A stretch of 39,384 nucleotides of DNA, from NCBI GenBank assembly GCA_934772445.1, contig CAKVMJ010000013.1:1-39384 (forward strand), read 5' to 3'. Position numbers and translations under genes: made by a program. This document shows, in pieces, positions 15,537 through 23,964 of this stretch (the stretch's first letter is position 1; each line of letters starts with the position of its first letter). The DNA comes from an uncultured Clostridia bacterium (GTDB lineage: Bacteria > Bacillota > Clostridia > Christensenellales > UBA1242). The notes beneath the pieces were generated by a model. It was not told the origin of the DNA, searched no databases, and saw only the letters and a list, made by a program, of their open reading frames with translations.

Positions 15537-16184
15537 ATGAAAGAAAGAACAGAAAATTTATTGAATGAGTTTTATCAAAGGTATGAAAAACTTGAATTTT
15601 TAAAATCTCAAATTGATGAAACAATTAAAATTTTAGTTGAGGCTTATAAAAACGGAAAAAAGATTTTAGTTTGTGGTAATGGTGGCAGTTGTGCTGATAG
15701 CGAACATATTGCTGGTGAATTATTAAAATCATTTATGTTAAAAAGAAAAGTTGATGAAGGCTTACGAAATAAACTCGTAGATACTTTCGGCGAAGAAGGA
15801 GAGTATATTGCAAATAACTTACAACAAGGAATTAAATGTATTCCACTAACTTCTTTTACAGCGTTAAACACAGCATTTGCCAATGATTGTGATGAGAAAA
15901 TGACTTTTGCACAATTAACTAACACTTTAGGTGATGAAGGAGATGTGTTGATTGGAATTTCTACAAGTGGTAACTCTAAAAATGTGGTTTATGCAACTAA
16001 AATCGCTAAAATTAAAGGAATGAAAGTTGTTGCATTAACTGGTGAAACTGGTGGAAAATTGAAAGATTTGGTAGATGTTTTATTAAATGTTCCTAGCAAG
16101 GAAACTTTCAAAATTCAAGAATATCATTTGCCTATTTATCATATATTGTGTGCTTGTATTGAAAGTGAAATATTTGCTGAATAA
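15537..16184 (+). CDS. gmhA: GmhA-like sedoheptulose-7-phosphate isomerase (SIS domain)
   Basis: Likely converts sedoheptulose 7-phosphate to D-glycero-D-manno-heptose 7-phosphate, the first step of activated heptose synthesis. The SIS phosphate-binding motifs are GNGGSCADSEHIAGEL (48-62, with Glu61 in the catalytic position) and STSGNSKNV (142-150); the C-terminal QEYH (194-197) provides the catalytic His. At 215 residues it is longer than the Escherichia enzyme because of an insertion at about 71-100, seen in a Firmicutes subgroup. The GmhB domain encoded nearby supports the heptose assignment. Other ketose phosphates remain possible. Confidence 0.82.
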   Translation: MKERTENLLNEFYQRYEKLEFLKSQIDETIKILVEAYKNGKKILVCGNGGSCADSEHIAGELLKSFMLKRKVDEGLRNKLVDTFGEEGEYIANNLQQGIKCIPLTSFTALNTAFANDCDEKMTFAQLTNTLGDEGDVLIGISTSGNSKNVVYATKIAKIKGMKVVALTGETGGKLKDLVDVLLNVPSKETFKIQEYHLPIYHILCACIESEIFAE

Positions 16185-16201
16185 ATAAATTCTTAAATAA
16201 G

Positions 16202-16240
16202 AAAAAACACATTAAACTAGATTGCTTAATGTGTTTTTTT
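16202..16240. terminator. Bidirectional terminator between convergent genes
   Basis: ACACATTAA and TTAATGTGT arms form a stem with A runs before and T runs after, so it can end both the gmhA-like gene on plus and the fusion gene on minus. Confidence 0.85.
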
Positions 16241-16241
16241 A

Positions 16242-17534
16242 TTAATTATTTAAAATAATTTTAATAGCTTCTAATAAATCGTTTGCATAAAAATCTGCTT
16301 TTATATCTGAGTTTTTATCAATATCTTCAAATGGAAGTTTTATAGTTTTTAATCCTGCATTTATTCCAGTTTGAATATCTAAACTAGTATCACCAACTAT
16401 ATATGATTTACTCAAATCAATATTATATTTCTCTTCAAAATATTTAATCATACCAATTTTAGGTTTTCTGCAATCACAATTAATTTTTAATTCTTTAACT
16501 TCCCCCTCAAAACCTTTGTCAGGGTGGTGAGGACAATATTTAATATCATCAATATATGATGCGTTTTCTCCAAGAATTGTTTCAATTTTATTGTGCATTT
16601 TTTCAACTTCTTCAAATGTTGCTTCACCACGAGCAATAACAGGTTGATTTGTAACCACTAAAGCTAAATATTTGCTTTGATTAATCATTTTTATTGCTTC
16701 CACAACATTTGGAAGAAGTTCAATATCATTAGCATTTTTTATAAATTTTCTATATTTATTTATTGTTCCATCTCTATCTAAAAATATAGCCACTTGCTTA
16801 TTTTTTAAATTTTTCTGTGAAACAATACCTTCTTGTAAATCTTTTGAAACTTTTTCAATTCTATCTGGAGTACCTGCATCTTTTATATATTCAGTTGATT
16901 TGTATGCAAAAACTCTGCCAGTGTTAATAATTGAATTTAAGAAATCCTTTTCCATATTAACTTTTTTAGGTTCATCAAAAAATTTCAAACTTTCTTTGTT
17001 TAAAATAAATAATCCTGCATTAACGGAATTTTTATAATAGTAATTTCTTTCTGTACCTTTAAAATCGAATTTAGTTACAATGTTATCACAGCCGTAAACA
17101 ACTAAGTCGGAATCGTAAGGGTGCATATTAGGGTGAACAAAAAGCGTTGCAATTGCGTTATTTTTCTTATGAAACTCAAGCATTTTATCAAAGTTAACAT
17201 CTAAGATAACATCACCGCTCACAACCAATAAATCATCATCAATTTTATCTTTTACATAATATAAAGCACCACCAGAACCAAGAGGGGAGGTTTCAATTAT
17301 ATATTCAATTTGTAAACCATAATTTTTACCATCACCAAGCGTTTCAATTATCTTTTCTGCTAAGTGTCCAACTGAAATAAATACCTTTTGAAAGCCATAT
17401 TCTTTTAATAACTTTAATTCTCGTTCAATAAGGCTAGTACCTAAAACTTTAACAAGAGGCTTAGGAATTTCATCATTTGTTAATTCTTTTAATCTTGTTC
17501 CTTTTCCGCCTGCCATAATAAAAGCTGTTTTCAT
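16242..17534 (-). CDS. Fusion: sugar-1-phosphate nucleotidyltransferase (HddC-like) and GmhB-type phosphatase
   Basis: A 430-residue two-domain protein. Residues 1-235 are a nucleotidyltransferase with the signature MAGGKGTRL (7-15) and the metal region SGDVILDV (106-113). Residues 248-430 are a HAD phosphatase with nucleophile DRDGT (Asp253, Asp255), and a GmhB-type zinc loop CPHHP (334-338) with CDC (353-355). Together they would remove the C7 phosphate of heptose 1,7-bisphosphate and activate heptose 1-phosphate as an NDP-sugar. The expected heptose kinase (HddA) is not in the window. It follows the GT4 gene by two bases. The nucleotide (GDP versus other) is inferred from HddC, not shown by the sequence. 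Confidence 0.88.
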   Translation of the reverse strand: MKTAFIMAGGKGTRLKELTNDEIPKPLVKVLGTSLIERELKLLKEYGFQKVFISVGHLAEKIIETLGDGKNYGLQIEYIIETSPLGSGGALYYVKDKIDDDLLVVSGDVILDVNFDKMLEFHKKNNAIATLFVHPNMHPYDSDLVVYGCDNIVTKFDFKGTERNYYYKNSVNAGLFILNKESLKFFDEPKKVNMEKDFLNSIINTGRVFAYKSTEYIKDAGTPDRIEKVSKDLQEGIVSQKNLKNKQVAIFLDRDGTINKYRKFIKNANDIELLPNVVEAIKMINQSKYLALVVTNQPVIARGEATFEEVEKMHNKIETILGENASYIDDIKYCPHHPDKGFEGEVKELKINCDCRKPKIGMIKYFEEKYNIDLSKSYIVGDTSLDIQTGINAGLKTIKLPFEDIDKNSDIKADFYANDLLEAIKIILNN

Positions 17535-17536
17535 TT

Positions 17537-18928
17537 TTATTTTTCCTTTACTTCAGATTTTTTTATTTTTCTTTCAGTTTTCTTAACAAACGCTTTTGCA
17601 TCGCTAAACTGTTTGTTTTCTTGTTTCATATAAATTCGGCTTTCTTTTCTTTGTATTCTATCTTTATTATTTTCAATGCGTCTAGCCCTTAAAATTATCG
17701 CTGACTTTGTATTTTTTAACTTTTCTCTTTTCTCTTTTTTGGATAATTTTTCTTTTTTCTCTTTTATAATTCTTCTATATTCTTCAACTAATTTATCCGT
17801 ACAATCTTCCCAGCTGTAATAAATCTCATTACTTGCGTTAATACCAACTTGCTCAAGTTTTGCTCTATCTTGAATTGCATCATATATTGTATTTGCAAAA
17901 CTTTCTGGATTATCCTCACTAATAAAGCCATTATGTTTATCGGTTATACCAGAACCCGCTTGCGTGTTTTTAACATAAACTCCAGCGGTTGAGAAAGCAG
18001 CCGCTTCAACTTTAACTAGTCCGAAGTTATCATAGATTGAAGGGAATAGTAGAAGGTCCGCTCTAGCATATAATAACGGAAATAACTCTCTATCAACAAA
18101 GCCCATAAAAATTACATTTTCTTCAAGACCTAAAATAGAAGCAAGTTTTTTAAGCTTTTCAGAATATAAACCTTTTCCAACAACATAAAATTTGAAGCTG
18201 ACTCCTTTTTCTTTTAAAATCTTCAAGCTTTCAAGAATAAAGTCAATTCTTTTTAAAGGCATAACTCTTCCAACAAAAATAAACACCAATTCATCTGGAG
18301 AAAGATTTAATTTTTTGTTTGCTTCTTCTTTTAAAGGCTTTATGTCTTCGCATTTTTTAAATTCTGTACCAAAAGGTAAGTATGTAATTTTGCCTTTGTA
18401 ACCAAAAGAGCGTGCTTGTTTTGCTACTCCTTCGGAACATACAAATATTTCATCCATTTTATTATAAACATTACCAAAACCAGCTAGTATGCTTTCAGTT
18501 ATGGCTGGGCTTTTAAAAATATCGTTAAAAATTGGTCTAAAATTTGTATGGAAGGTTGCAACGATTGGAATATTATGCTTTTTAGCATAACTAATTGCGA
18601 ATCTTGCCATTTTGAAAGGCGAGTGAACATGGATAATATCAAAGTTACATTCCTCAACTTTCTTTTTAAATTTAGCATCTCCTGAAGGATTGCCGTAATA
18701 ATATTTTGCAATTGGAATATAAGAACTTTTGCATCTTATAACTTTATATGGAAAATTATCAACATAACCTTTCTCATTTTGAGGAACTAAAGCGGTTACA
18801 TTGTGATTTTTGCTTAAATTTGTACAATAATGATGCATACATTGAACAACACCATCAACCGTAGGTAAATAAATATCCATAGCATGGGCTATGTTTAACT
18901 TCTCATTATTCTCATTTGTGTTTTTCAT
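17537..18928 (-). CDS. Glycosyltransferase family 4 with basic C-terminal tail
   Basis: A 463-residue GT-B transferase similar to diacylglycerol glucosyltransferases and mannosyltransferases. The N-terminal acceptor domain has YLPTVDGVVQ (20-29) and HVHSPF; the donor domain has VGRVMPLKR (219-227) and the EX7E region in which Asp300 takes the place of the first Glu (second Glu308). Residues 389-463 form a Lys/Glu/Arg-rich tail, perhaps membrane-binding. The ATG at 18928 is preferred: a GTG at 18973 has no ribosome site and overlaps a likely promoter. The AAGGAG lies 12 bases from the ATG, a little far. It is transcribed with the heptose fusion gene. Confidence 0.88.
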   Translation of the reverse strand: MKNTNENNEKLNIAHAMDIYLPTVDGVVQCMHHYCTNLSKNHNVTALVPQNEKGYVDNFPYKVIRCKSSYIPIAKYYYGNPSGDAKFKKKVEECNFDIIHVHSPFKMARFAISYAKKHNIPIVATFHTNFRPIFNDIFKSPAITESILAGFGNVYNKMDEIFVCSEGVAKQARSFGYKGKITYLPFGTEFKKCEDIKPLKEEANKKLNLSPDELVFIFVGRVMPLKRIDFILESLKILKEKGVSFKFYVVGKGLYSEKLKKLASILGLEENVIFMGFVDRELFPLLYARADLLLFPSIYDNFGLVKVEAAAFSTAGVYVKNTQAGSGITDKHNGFISEDNPESFANTIYDAIQDRAKLEQVGINASNEIYYSWEDCTDKLVEEYRRIIKEKKEKLSKKEKREKLKNTKSAIILRARRIENNKDRIQRKESRIYMKQENKQFSDAKAFVKKTERKIKKSEVKEK

Positions 18929-18972
18929 AAATAAATAGAACTCCTTAAATATATTGCTGATAAACGGACACA

Positions 18973-19004
18973 ATTATATAAGTATAGAATACCACTTTTC
19001 TCAA
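18973..19004 (-). promoter_or_regulatory. Candidate promoter of the GT4-heptose gene pair
   Basis: On minus, TTGAGA (18999-19004) is followed by TATATA/TATAAT (18973-18981) at 18 to 20 bases spacing, pointing into the GT4 gene. Confidence 0.5.
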
Positions 19005-19063
19005 ATTTCTCCAAATATTTATACATAGATTAATAATAATATCTTAAATCCATATTTATAAAA

Positions 19064-19092
19064 TCATATAATTAAGCAACATATCATAATTA
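19064..19092 (+). promoter_or_regulatory. Candidate SigE promoter of yunB
   Basis: TCATATA (19064-19070) fits the SigE -35 pattern and CATAATTA (19085-19092) partly fits the -10 pattern, with 14 bases between. yunB is a SigE gene in Bacillus. The start point would lie at or very near the ATG at 19099. Confidence 0.35.
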
Positions 19093-19098
19093 TTTAAT

Positions 19099-19767
19099 AT
19101 GAGAAACCAAAATCGAAAAAAATCCAGAATAAAGAAAAAATTTGCAATCTTTTTTATTGTATTTATTATTTTATTCATTATTTTTTCGTTATATTCAATA
19201 TTGGTTAATCCAGTATTAAATGCGAGTATAGAGTTTGAAGCTAATAAACTAGCCACAAACTCAATAAATTTAGCTATAAGAGATAGTATAAAAACGGCAA
19301 ATATTTATGATGAACTAATATCTATAAAGTATAATAATGAAGGTAATATCGCTTTAATACAAGCTAATGGTGCTAAAATCAATAGAATTTCAGAACAAAT
19401 AGCTTTAAAAACAGAAGAAAATATAGCAAATAATGGTTTAAGTGGTATTAAAATCCCTCTCGGAACATTATTAGGAATATCTTTATTTACAGGTGTTGGA
19501 CCAAATGTAAAAATTAAAGTGCGACCAATCGGTTCAGTTTATTGTGAATTAAGTACAAGATTTGAAAACTCAGGTATTAACCAAACAATTCATAGAATTT
19601 ACTTAAATGTTCAAGCAAATTTGGGCGTTATTGTGCCTTTCTATCAAAAACAATATCAATCAAGTGTTCAAGTTTTGGCTTGTGAAAATATAATTGTTGG
19701 ACAGGTTCCAGAAGTTTATTTGTATTCAGATAGTCTCGACACTCTATTAAACTTTGTTCCATATTAA
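19099..19767 (+). CDS. yunB: Sporulation protein YunB
   Basis: A 222-residue single-pass membrane protein of the YunB family, a mother-cell protein needed for proper spore formation. The basic N terminus and the hydrophobic segment (about 15-37) are followed by the family domain: NPVLNASIEFEANKLATNSI, KIPLGTLLGISLFTGVGPNV and FENSGINQTIHRIYLNVQA are recognisable. It stands alone between a divergent GT4 gene and the desulfurase promoter. No ribosome site precedes the ATG, unusual in this window. Confidence 0.92.
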   Translation: MRNQNRKKSRIKKKFAIFFIVFIILFIIFSLYSILVNPVLNASIEFEANKLATNSINLAIRDSIKTANIYDELISIKYNNEGNIALIQANGAKINRISEQIALKTEENIANNGLSGIKIPLGTLLGISLFTGVGPNVKIKVRPIGSVYCELSTRFENSGINQTIHRIYLNVQANLGVIVPFYQKQYQSSVQVLACENIIVGQVPEVYLYSDSLDTLLNFVPY

Positions 19768-19799
19768 TAATTAAAGTGATAAAGAATTTTAAAATTTCA

Positions 19800-19828
19800 T
19801 TGTAAAAAGTATTTTGTTGTGATATAAT
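19800..19828 (+). promoter_or_regulatory. SigA-type promoter of the desulfurase-thiI operon
   Basis: TTGTAA (19800-19805) and a perfect TATAAT (19823-19828) are separated by 17 bases, about 20 bases before the start codon. Confidence 0.78.
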
Positions 19829-19849
19829 GCCTCGAAAAGGAAAAATTTT

Positions 19850-20992
19850 ATGGTATTTTTAGATAATGCAAGTACAACAAAGATGTACAAAGAAAGTTTA
19901 GGTGTTTTAGTTAATATAAACGAAAATAATTATTATAATGCAAGTGCACTTTATAAATGCGGTGTTGAGAGTAAGAACCTATTAGATTCTGCTAGAGTTG
20001 GTATTCTAAAAGATTTAGGAGCAAGTTTGTTAGATGGTTTAATTTTTACTAGTGGTGCTACAGAATCGAATAATATGATTATTAGGAGTTTTGTGAGAAA
20101 TAAAAACGCAAAATATATTTTCTCTATGGGCGAGCACCCATCTGTTTATAATGTGGCAAAAGAATTAGAAAGTCAAGGATATAGAATATGCTTTATTCCT
20201 TTGGATAAAACTGGCAAGGTTGATGAAAATATCTTTAAAAAAGAGATGGATTCCACAACTGCTTTCGTTTCAATTATGTTAGTTAGTAATGAAACTGGAG
20301 CAATTAACGATATAGAAAAATTAGTTAATTATGCAAAATCAGTTAACCCTAAGGTTGTTTTCCATACTGATGCAGTACAAGGATTTGGTAAAATTCCTTT
20401 CAAAGTTTCAAATTTAGGAGTTGATGCATTAACATTAAGTGCACATAAAATCCACGGGCCTAAAGGAGTTGGAGCATTATTTGTAAAAAATGGTCTTAAT
20501 ATAAAACCATTTATCTTAGGCGGTGGACAAGAGAGTAATTTTAGAAGCGGAACTGAAAATTTAGCTGGAATAATGGCATTTGCAAAAGCTAGTAGGTTAT
20601 CTCAAGAAAATTTGGTTAAGAACTATGATAAAATCGAAGGACTATGCAATTACTTTAAAAAAGAGGTTGTGCAAAGAATACCAAATGTTGTGATTAATTC
20701 TGATGAAAGTTGTAGTCCATACATTATTTCTTGCTCAATACCAAATGTTAGAGCAGAAAGCATTTTGTATATGTTGGAAGATAGAGGATTTTTAATAGGA
20801 AATGGTTCAGCCTGTTCTAGTAAGAAAAAGGATAATAGAATTTTATCAAATATGGGGGTTCCAGATTATCTTATTGAAGGCTCAATTAGAATAAGTTTTT
20901 CTAGTTTCAATGAAAAGAAAGAAATACAAGAATTTGTGATTATGTTAGAACAAGTGGTTAATGATTATCTAACTAATACAAATAGGAGATAA
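19850..20992 (+). CDS. nifZ: Cysteine desulfurase, ThiI partner (NifZ/IscS-like)
   Basis: A PLP enzyme of 380 residues that takes sulfur from cysteine and passes it to ThiI. The PLP lysine is Lys200 in LSAHKIHGPKG; the active-site cysteine is Cys322 in NGSACSSKKK, a loop typical of the group that serves tRNA thiolation. HTDAVQG (172-178) carries the PLP-ring Asp. AAAAGGAAA precedes the ATG. It lies two bases before thiI, the same pair as nifZ-thiI in Bacillus, which sets its likely partner; a second desulfurase at 35604 serves Fe-S assembly. Confidence 0.92.
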   Translation: MVFLDNASTTKMYKESLGVLVNINENNYYNASALYKCGVESKNLLDSARVGILKDLGASLLDGLIFTSGATESNNMIIRSFVRNKNAKYIFSMGEHPSVYNVAKELESQGYRICFIPLDKTGKVDENIFKKEMDSTTAFVSIMLVSNETGAINDIEKLVNYAKSVNPKVVFHTDAVQGFGKIPFKVSNLGVDALTLSAHKIHGPKGVGALFVKNGLNIKPFILGGGQESNFRSGTENLAGIMAFAKASRLSQENLVKNYDKIEGLCNYFKKEVVQRIPNVVINSDESCSPYIISCSIPNVRAESILYMLEDRGFLIGNGSACSSKKKDNRILSNMGVPDYLIEGSIRISFSSFNEKKEIQEFVIMLEQVVNDYLTNTNRR

Positions 20993-20994
20993 AG

Positions 20995-22170
20995 ATGAAT
21001 AAAGTTATATTAATAAGATTTGGAGAATTGTTTTTAAAGGGCAAAAATAGGCATATTTTTGAGAAGATATTGTTAGATAATATTGATGAGAAACTTAGAG
21101 ATTACTCCATAAATCTTGAGAAAATTGGTGGTAGATATAAAATCTCAAATTATAATGAAATACAGGAAATGGAAATTATTGAAAAGTTAAGAAAAGTTTT
21201 TGGTATCCATTCAATAAGCCCTGCAGTTGAGTTAGAGAGTAATATTCAAGAAATTAAAGATTATATTTCAACTATTAAATTAAATGCAAAAAGTTTTAGA
21301 GTAACCGTTAATAGAGCAGATAAAACTTTCCCATATAATTCTACTGAATTTTCTTCAATACTTGGTGGTGTAATTTTAGATAATAACAATATTTCTGTTG
21401 ATTTATATAATCCTGAAACAACAATATTCGTGGAAGTTAGAGAACAGAATAAAACTTATGTTTATTTTGATACTTATTCAGCTGAAAGAGGCCTACCTGT
21501 AGGTACTAGTGCAAAAGGAATGTTATTGCTATCTGGAGGAATTGATAGCCCAGTTGCTGGATATATGATGGCAAAAAGAGGAATGAAAATTGATGCAGTG
21601 CATTTTCATAGTTATCCATACACAAGCGAACTAGCAAAACAAAAGGTGGTTAAATTGGCAAATATTTTAACCGATTATGTTGGTGAATTTAATCTATATG
21701 TTATTTCTTTCACTAAAATTCAAGAAGAGATAAATAGAAAATGTGCAAGCGAGTTTATGATTACTATTATGCGTAGGATTATGATGAGAATTGCTGAAAG
21801 ATTATCAAGAATGAAGGGTGCAAAAGCTATTATTACTGGTGAGAGTTTAGGACAAGTAGCTAGCCAAACAGTTGAAAGCATAACAGTTACAAATATGGTT
21901 TTGAAAAATATGCCAGTATTAAGACCTTTAATCGCTTTAGATAAGGAAGATATTACTGAAATTTCAAAGAAAATTAATACATTCTCAACTTCAATTTTAC
22001 CTTATGAAGATTGTTGCACAGTATTTCTTCCAAAGCATCCTTTGATTAAGCCAAGAATAGATAAAGTTGAAAAAGAAGAAAGCAAATTGGATATTGAAAG
22101 TTTAATTAAAGAAGCTTTAGATAATGTTGAAATTATAAGAATTACTGGTGATACCAACCAAAATCAATAA
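20995..22170 (+). CDS. thiI: tRNA 4-thiouridine synthetase ThiI
   Basis: Adenylates uridine 8 of tRNA and inserts sulfur; also implicated in thiamine thiazole synthesis. Domains in order: ferredoxin-like and THUMP (about 1-165), then the PP-loop domain with SGGIDSP (180-186). The C-terminal rhodanese domain of the Escherichia enzyme is absent, as in other Firmicutes, so sulfur must come from the neighbouring desulfurase through a different cysteine, perhaps in the EDCCTVF segment near residue 340. Length 391. Confidence 0.96.
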   Translation: MNKVILIRFGELFLKGKNRHIFEKILLDNIDEKLRDYSINLEKIGGRYKISNYNEIQEMEIIEKLRKVFGIHSISPAVELESNIQEIKDYISTIKLNAKSFRVTVNRADKTFPYNSTEFSSILGGVILDNNNISVDLYNPETTIFVEVREQNKTYVYFDTYSAERGLPVGTSAKGMLLLSGGIDSPVAGYMMAKRGMKIDAVHFHSYPYTSELAKQKVVKLANILTDYVGEFNLYVISFTKIQEEINRKCASEFMITIMRRIMMRIAERLSRMKGAKAIITGESLGQVASQTVESITVTNMVLKNMPVLRPLIALDKEDITEISKKINTFSTSILPYEDCCTVFLPKHPLIKPRIDKVEKEESKLDIESLIKEALDNVEIIRITGDTNQNQ

Positions 22171-22218
22171 AAATCTAAGTAATTTTAGTGAAAAATCAAA
22201 AAATATTTCAAAGAATAC

Positions 22219-22247
22219 TTGTATTATCAACTATTATGTGGTAGTAT
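22219..22247 (+). promoter_or_regulatory. Candidate promoter of the rimP-nusA-infB operon
   Basis: TTGTAT (22219-22224) and TAGTAT (22242-22247) are 17 bases apart, upstream of the leader hairpin. Confidence 0.5.
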
Positions 22248-22275
22248 ATTTATAGAATGTTAATAGGACATTAAT

Positions 22276-22298
22276 GAGTGAGGCGTTGGTTCTCACTC
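22276..22298 (+). promoter_or_regulatory. Leader hairpin upstream of rimP
   Basis: GAGTGAG (22276-22282) pairs perfectly with CTCACTC (22292-22298) around a nine-base loop, between promoter and rimP. Similar small hairpins occur before rimP in other Firmicutes and may control the operon. No strong T run follows. Confidence 0.6.
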
Positions 22299-22325
22299 TT
22301 AATTTTAGGAAAAGGAAAATTGATT

Positions 22326-22793
22326 TTGAAAGCAAAAAACACACAAGAAAGAGCTGAAGAAATAATAAGACCTATTGCTGAAAGCCTTGGGTATTATTTG
22401 GTTGAAGTTCAGTATAAAAAAGAGTTTAATGGAATGGTTTTAGCAGTTTGTATTGATAAACCGGGTGGAGTTGATATCAACGATTGTGAGAAATTATCCA
22501 GAGCATTAGATGAACCATTAGATATCGCCGATGTTACAAATGGTGCTTCATATAACCTTAATGTTTCATCTTATGGATTAGATAGAAGTTTAAAAACAGA
22601 TTATGATTTTAATAAATTTTTAAATGAAAAAATTGTTATAAAGTTTTATAAACCTATCATTGCAAATAAAAAAGAGATTGTTGCAACTCTTATTAGTTTT
22701 GGTAATGATTGTTTAGAAATTGAATTAAATGGAAAAAAAGAAAAAATAAATAGAAAAGATATGGCGAATGTTGTTCCATATATAGAATTTTAA
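22326..22793 (+). CDS. rimP: Ribosome maturation factor RimP
   Basis: Needed for assembly of the 30S subunit. The N-terminal part EEIIRPIAESLGYYLVEVQY and the CEKLSRALDEPLDI region mark the family. I set the start at the TTG at 22326, nine bases after AAGGA, which gives 155 residues, the normal length; another TTG at 22320 is too close to that site, and a longer frame from a GTG at 22278 runs through the leader hairpin. It opens the rimP-nusA-ylxR-ylxQ-infB-rbfA-nrnA-truB series. Confidence 0.9.
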   Translation: MKAKNTQERAEEIIRPIAESLGYYLVEVQYKKEFNGMVLAVCIDKPGGVDINDCEKLSRALDEPLDIADVTNGASYNLNVSSYGLDRSLKTDYDFNKFLNEKIVIKFYKPIIANKKEIVATLISFGNDCLEIELNGKKEKINRKDMANVVPYIEF

Positions 22794-22806
22794 GGAGATT
22801 AAAAAA

Positions 22807-23949
22807 ATGATAAATAAAGACTTTTTCCAAGCATTAGAAGAATTAGAAAATCAAAAAGGTGTTAGTAAAGATTTCTTCATTGAGGCTTTAGAAGCTGCAT
22901 TAACAAGTGCTTATAAGAAAAATTTTGGTGAAGCTAAGAGTGCATTTGTTAAATTGAATCCAGAAAAAAATACTATTAAAGTTTATTCTTATAAAACAGT
23001 TGTTGAAGAAGTTACAGACCCAGATAAAGAGATGAGCTTAGCAGAAGCTAGAACTATAAAGAAAACTTCAAAAGTTGGAGATTTAATGCAACAAGAAGAA
23101 ACACCTAAAAATTTTGGTAGAATTGCTGCACAAACAGCAAAACAAGTTGTTATGCAAAGATTAAGAGAATATGAGCGTACAAGAGTTTTAGATGAAGTTA
23201 GTGGAAAACGTGGCAAATTAATCACAGCAATTGTTAGAAGAATTGAAGGTGAATCTGTTTATTGTGATATTGGAATGAACACTGTTGAAGGTGTGCTTGG
23301 TAAAAATGATATCATACCGGGTGAGAAATTTACTCCAAATTCAAGAGTTAAAGTATATGTAAGATCTGTTAAAGAATCATATAATATGCCATTTGTTCAA
23401 TTATCTAGAACTTGCCCAGATTTTGTTAGAGAGTTATTTACATTGGAAGTTCCTGAAATTGCAACTGGTGATGTTGTTATTAAAAATATAGCTAGAGAAG
23501 CTGGAAATAGAACTAAGCTTTCTGTTATGGCAACTAGATCTGATATAGATCCAGTTGGTGCTTGTGTTGGTGCAAAAAATATGAGAATAAGTTCTATAAT
23601 AAACGAATTAAATGGTGAGAAAGTTGATATAGTACTATATAGCGAAAACCCAATGCAATATATCACTGCAGCTTTAAGTCCAGCAACTGTTCTTCATATT
23701 GAAATAAATGAAGCTGAGAAAATGTCTTTAGTAATCGTTCCAGATGATAAACTTTCATTAGCCATTGGTAAAAACGGGCAAAATGTTAGATTGGCTGCTA
23801 GATTAACTGGTTGGAAGATTGATGTTAAAGCAAAGAGTGCTGTACCATCTCTAGCAATTGATGATGAAATTGAAAAAGATATGGAAGAATCAATGATAGA
23901 TACAGAAAATCTTTTCAATGATGATGGTGCGTTTGATGATTTAGAATAA
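22807..23949 (+). CDS. nusA: Transcription elongation/termination factor NusA
   Basis: Binds RNA polymerase and modulates pausing, termination and antitermination. Domains: N-terminal polymerase-binding domain (about 1-125), S1 domain starting near KRGKLITAIVRRIEGE (about 137-200), then KH1 and KH2, with the conserved SLAIGKNGQNVRLAARLTGWKIDV (core AIGKNGQNVRLAARLTGW) near residue 320. A short acidic tail closes the protein at 380 residues; the acidic repeats of Escherichia are absent, as usual in Firmicutes. Confidence 0.96.
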   Translation: MINKDFFQALEELENQKGVSKDFFIEALEAALTSAYKKNFGEAKSAFVKLNPEKNTIKVYSYKTVVEEVTDPDKEMSLAEARTIKKTSKVGDLMQQEETPKNFGRIAAQTAKQVVMQRLREYERTRVLDEVSGKRGKLITAIVRRIEGESVYCDIGMNTVEGVLGKNDIIPGEKFTPNSRVKVYVRSVKESYNMPFVQLSRTCPDFVRELFTLEVPEIATGDVVIKNIAREAGNRTKLSVMATRSDIDPVGACVGAKNMRISSIINELNGEKVDIVLYSENPMQYITAALSPATVLHIEINEAEKMSLVIVPDDKLSLAIGKNGQNVRLAARLTGWKIDVKAKSAVPSLAIDDEIEKDMEESMIDTENLFNDDGAFDDLE

Positions 23950-23964
23950 AAGCGAGATATTATT

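Noticed and set aside
22278..22325. GTG at 22278 as the start of rimP
   Set aside because: It falls inside the leader hairpin, has no ribosome site and would add 16 residues not found in RimP proteins.
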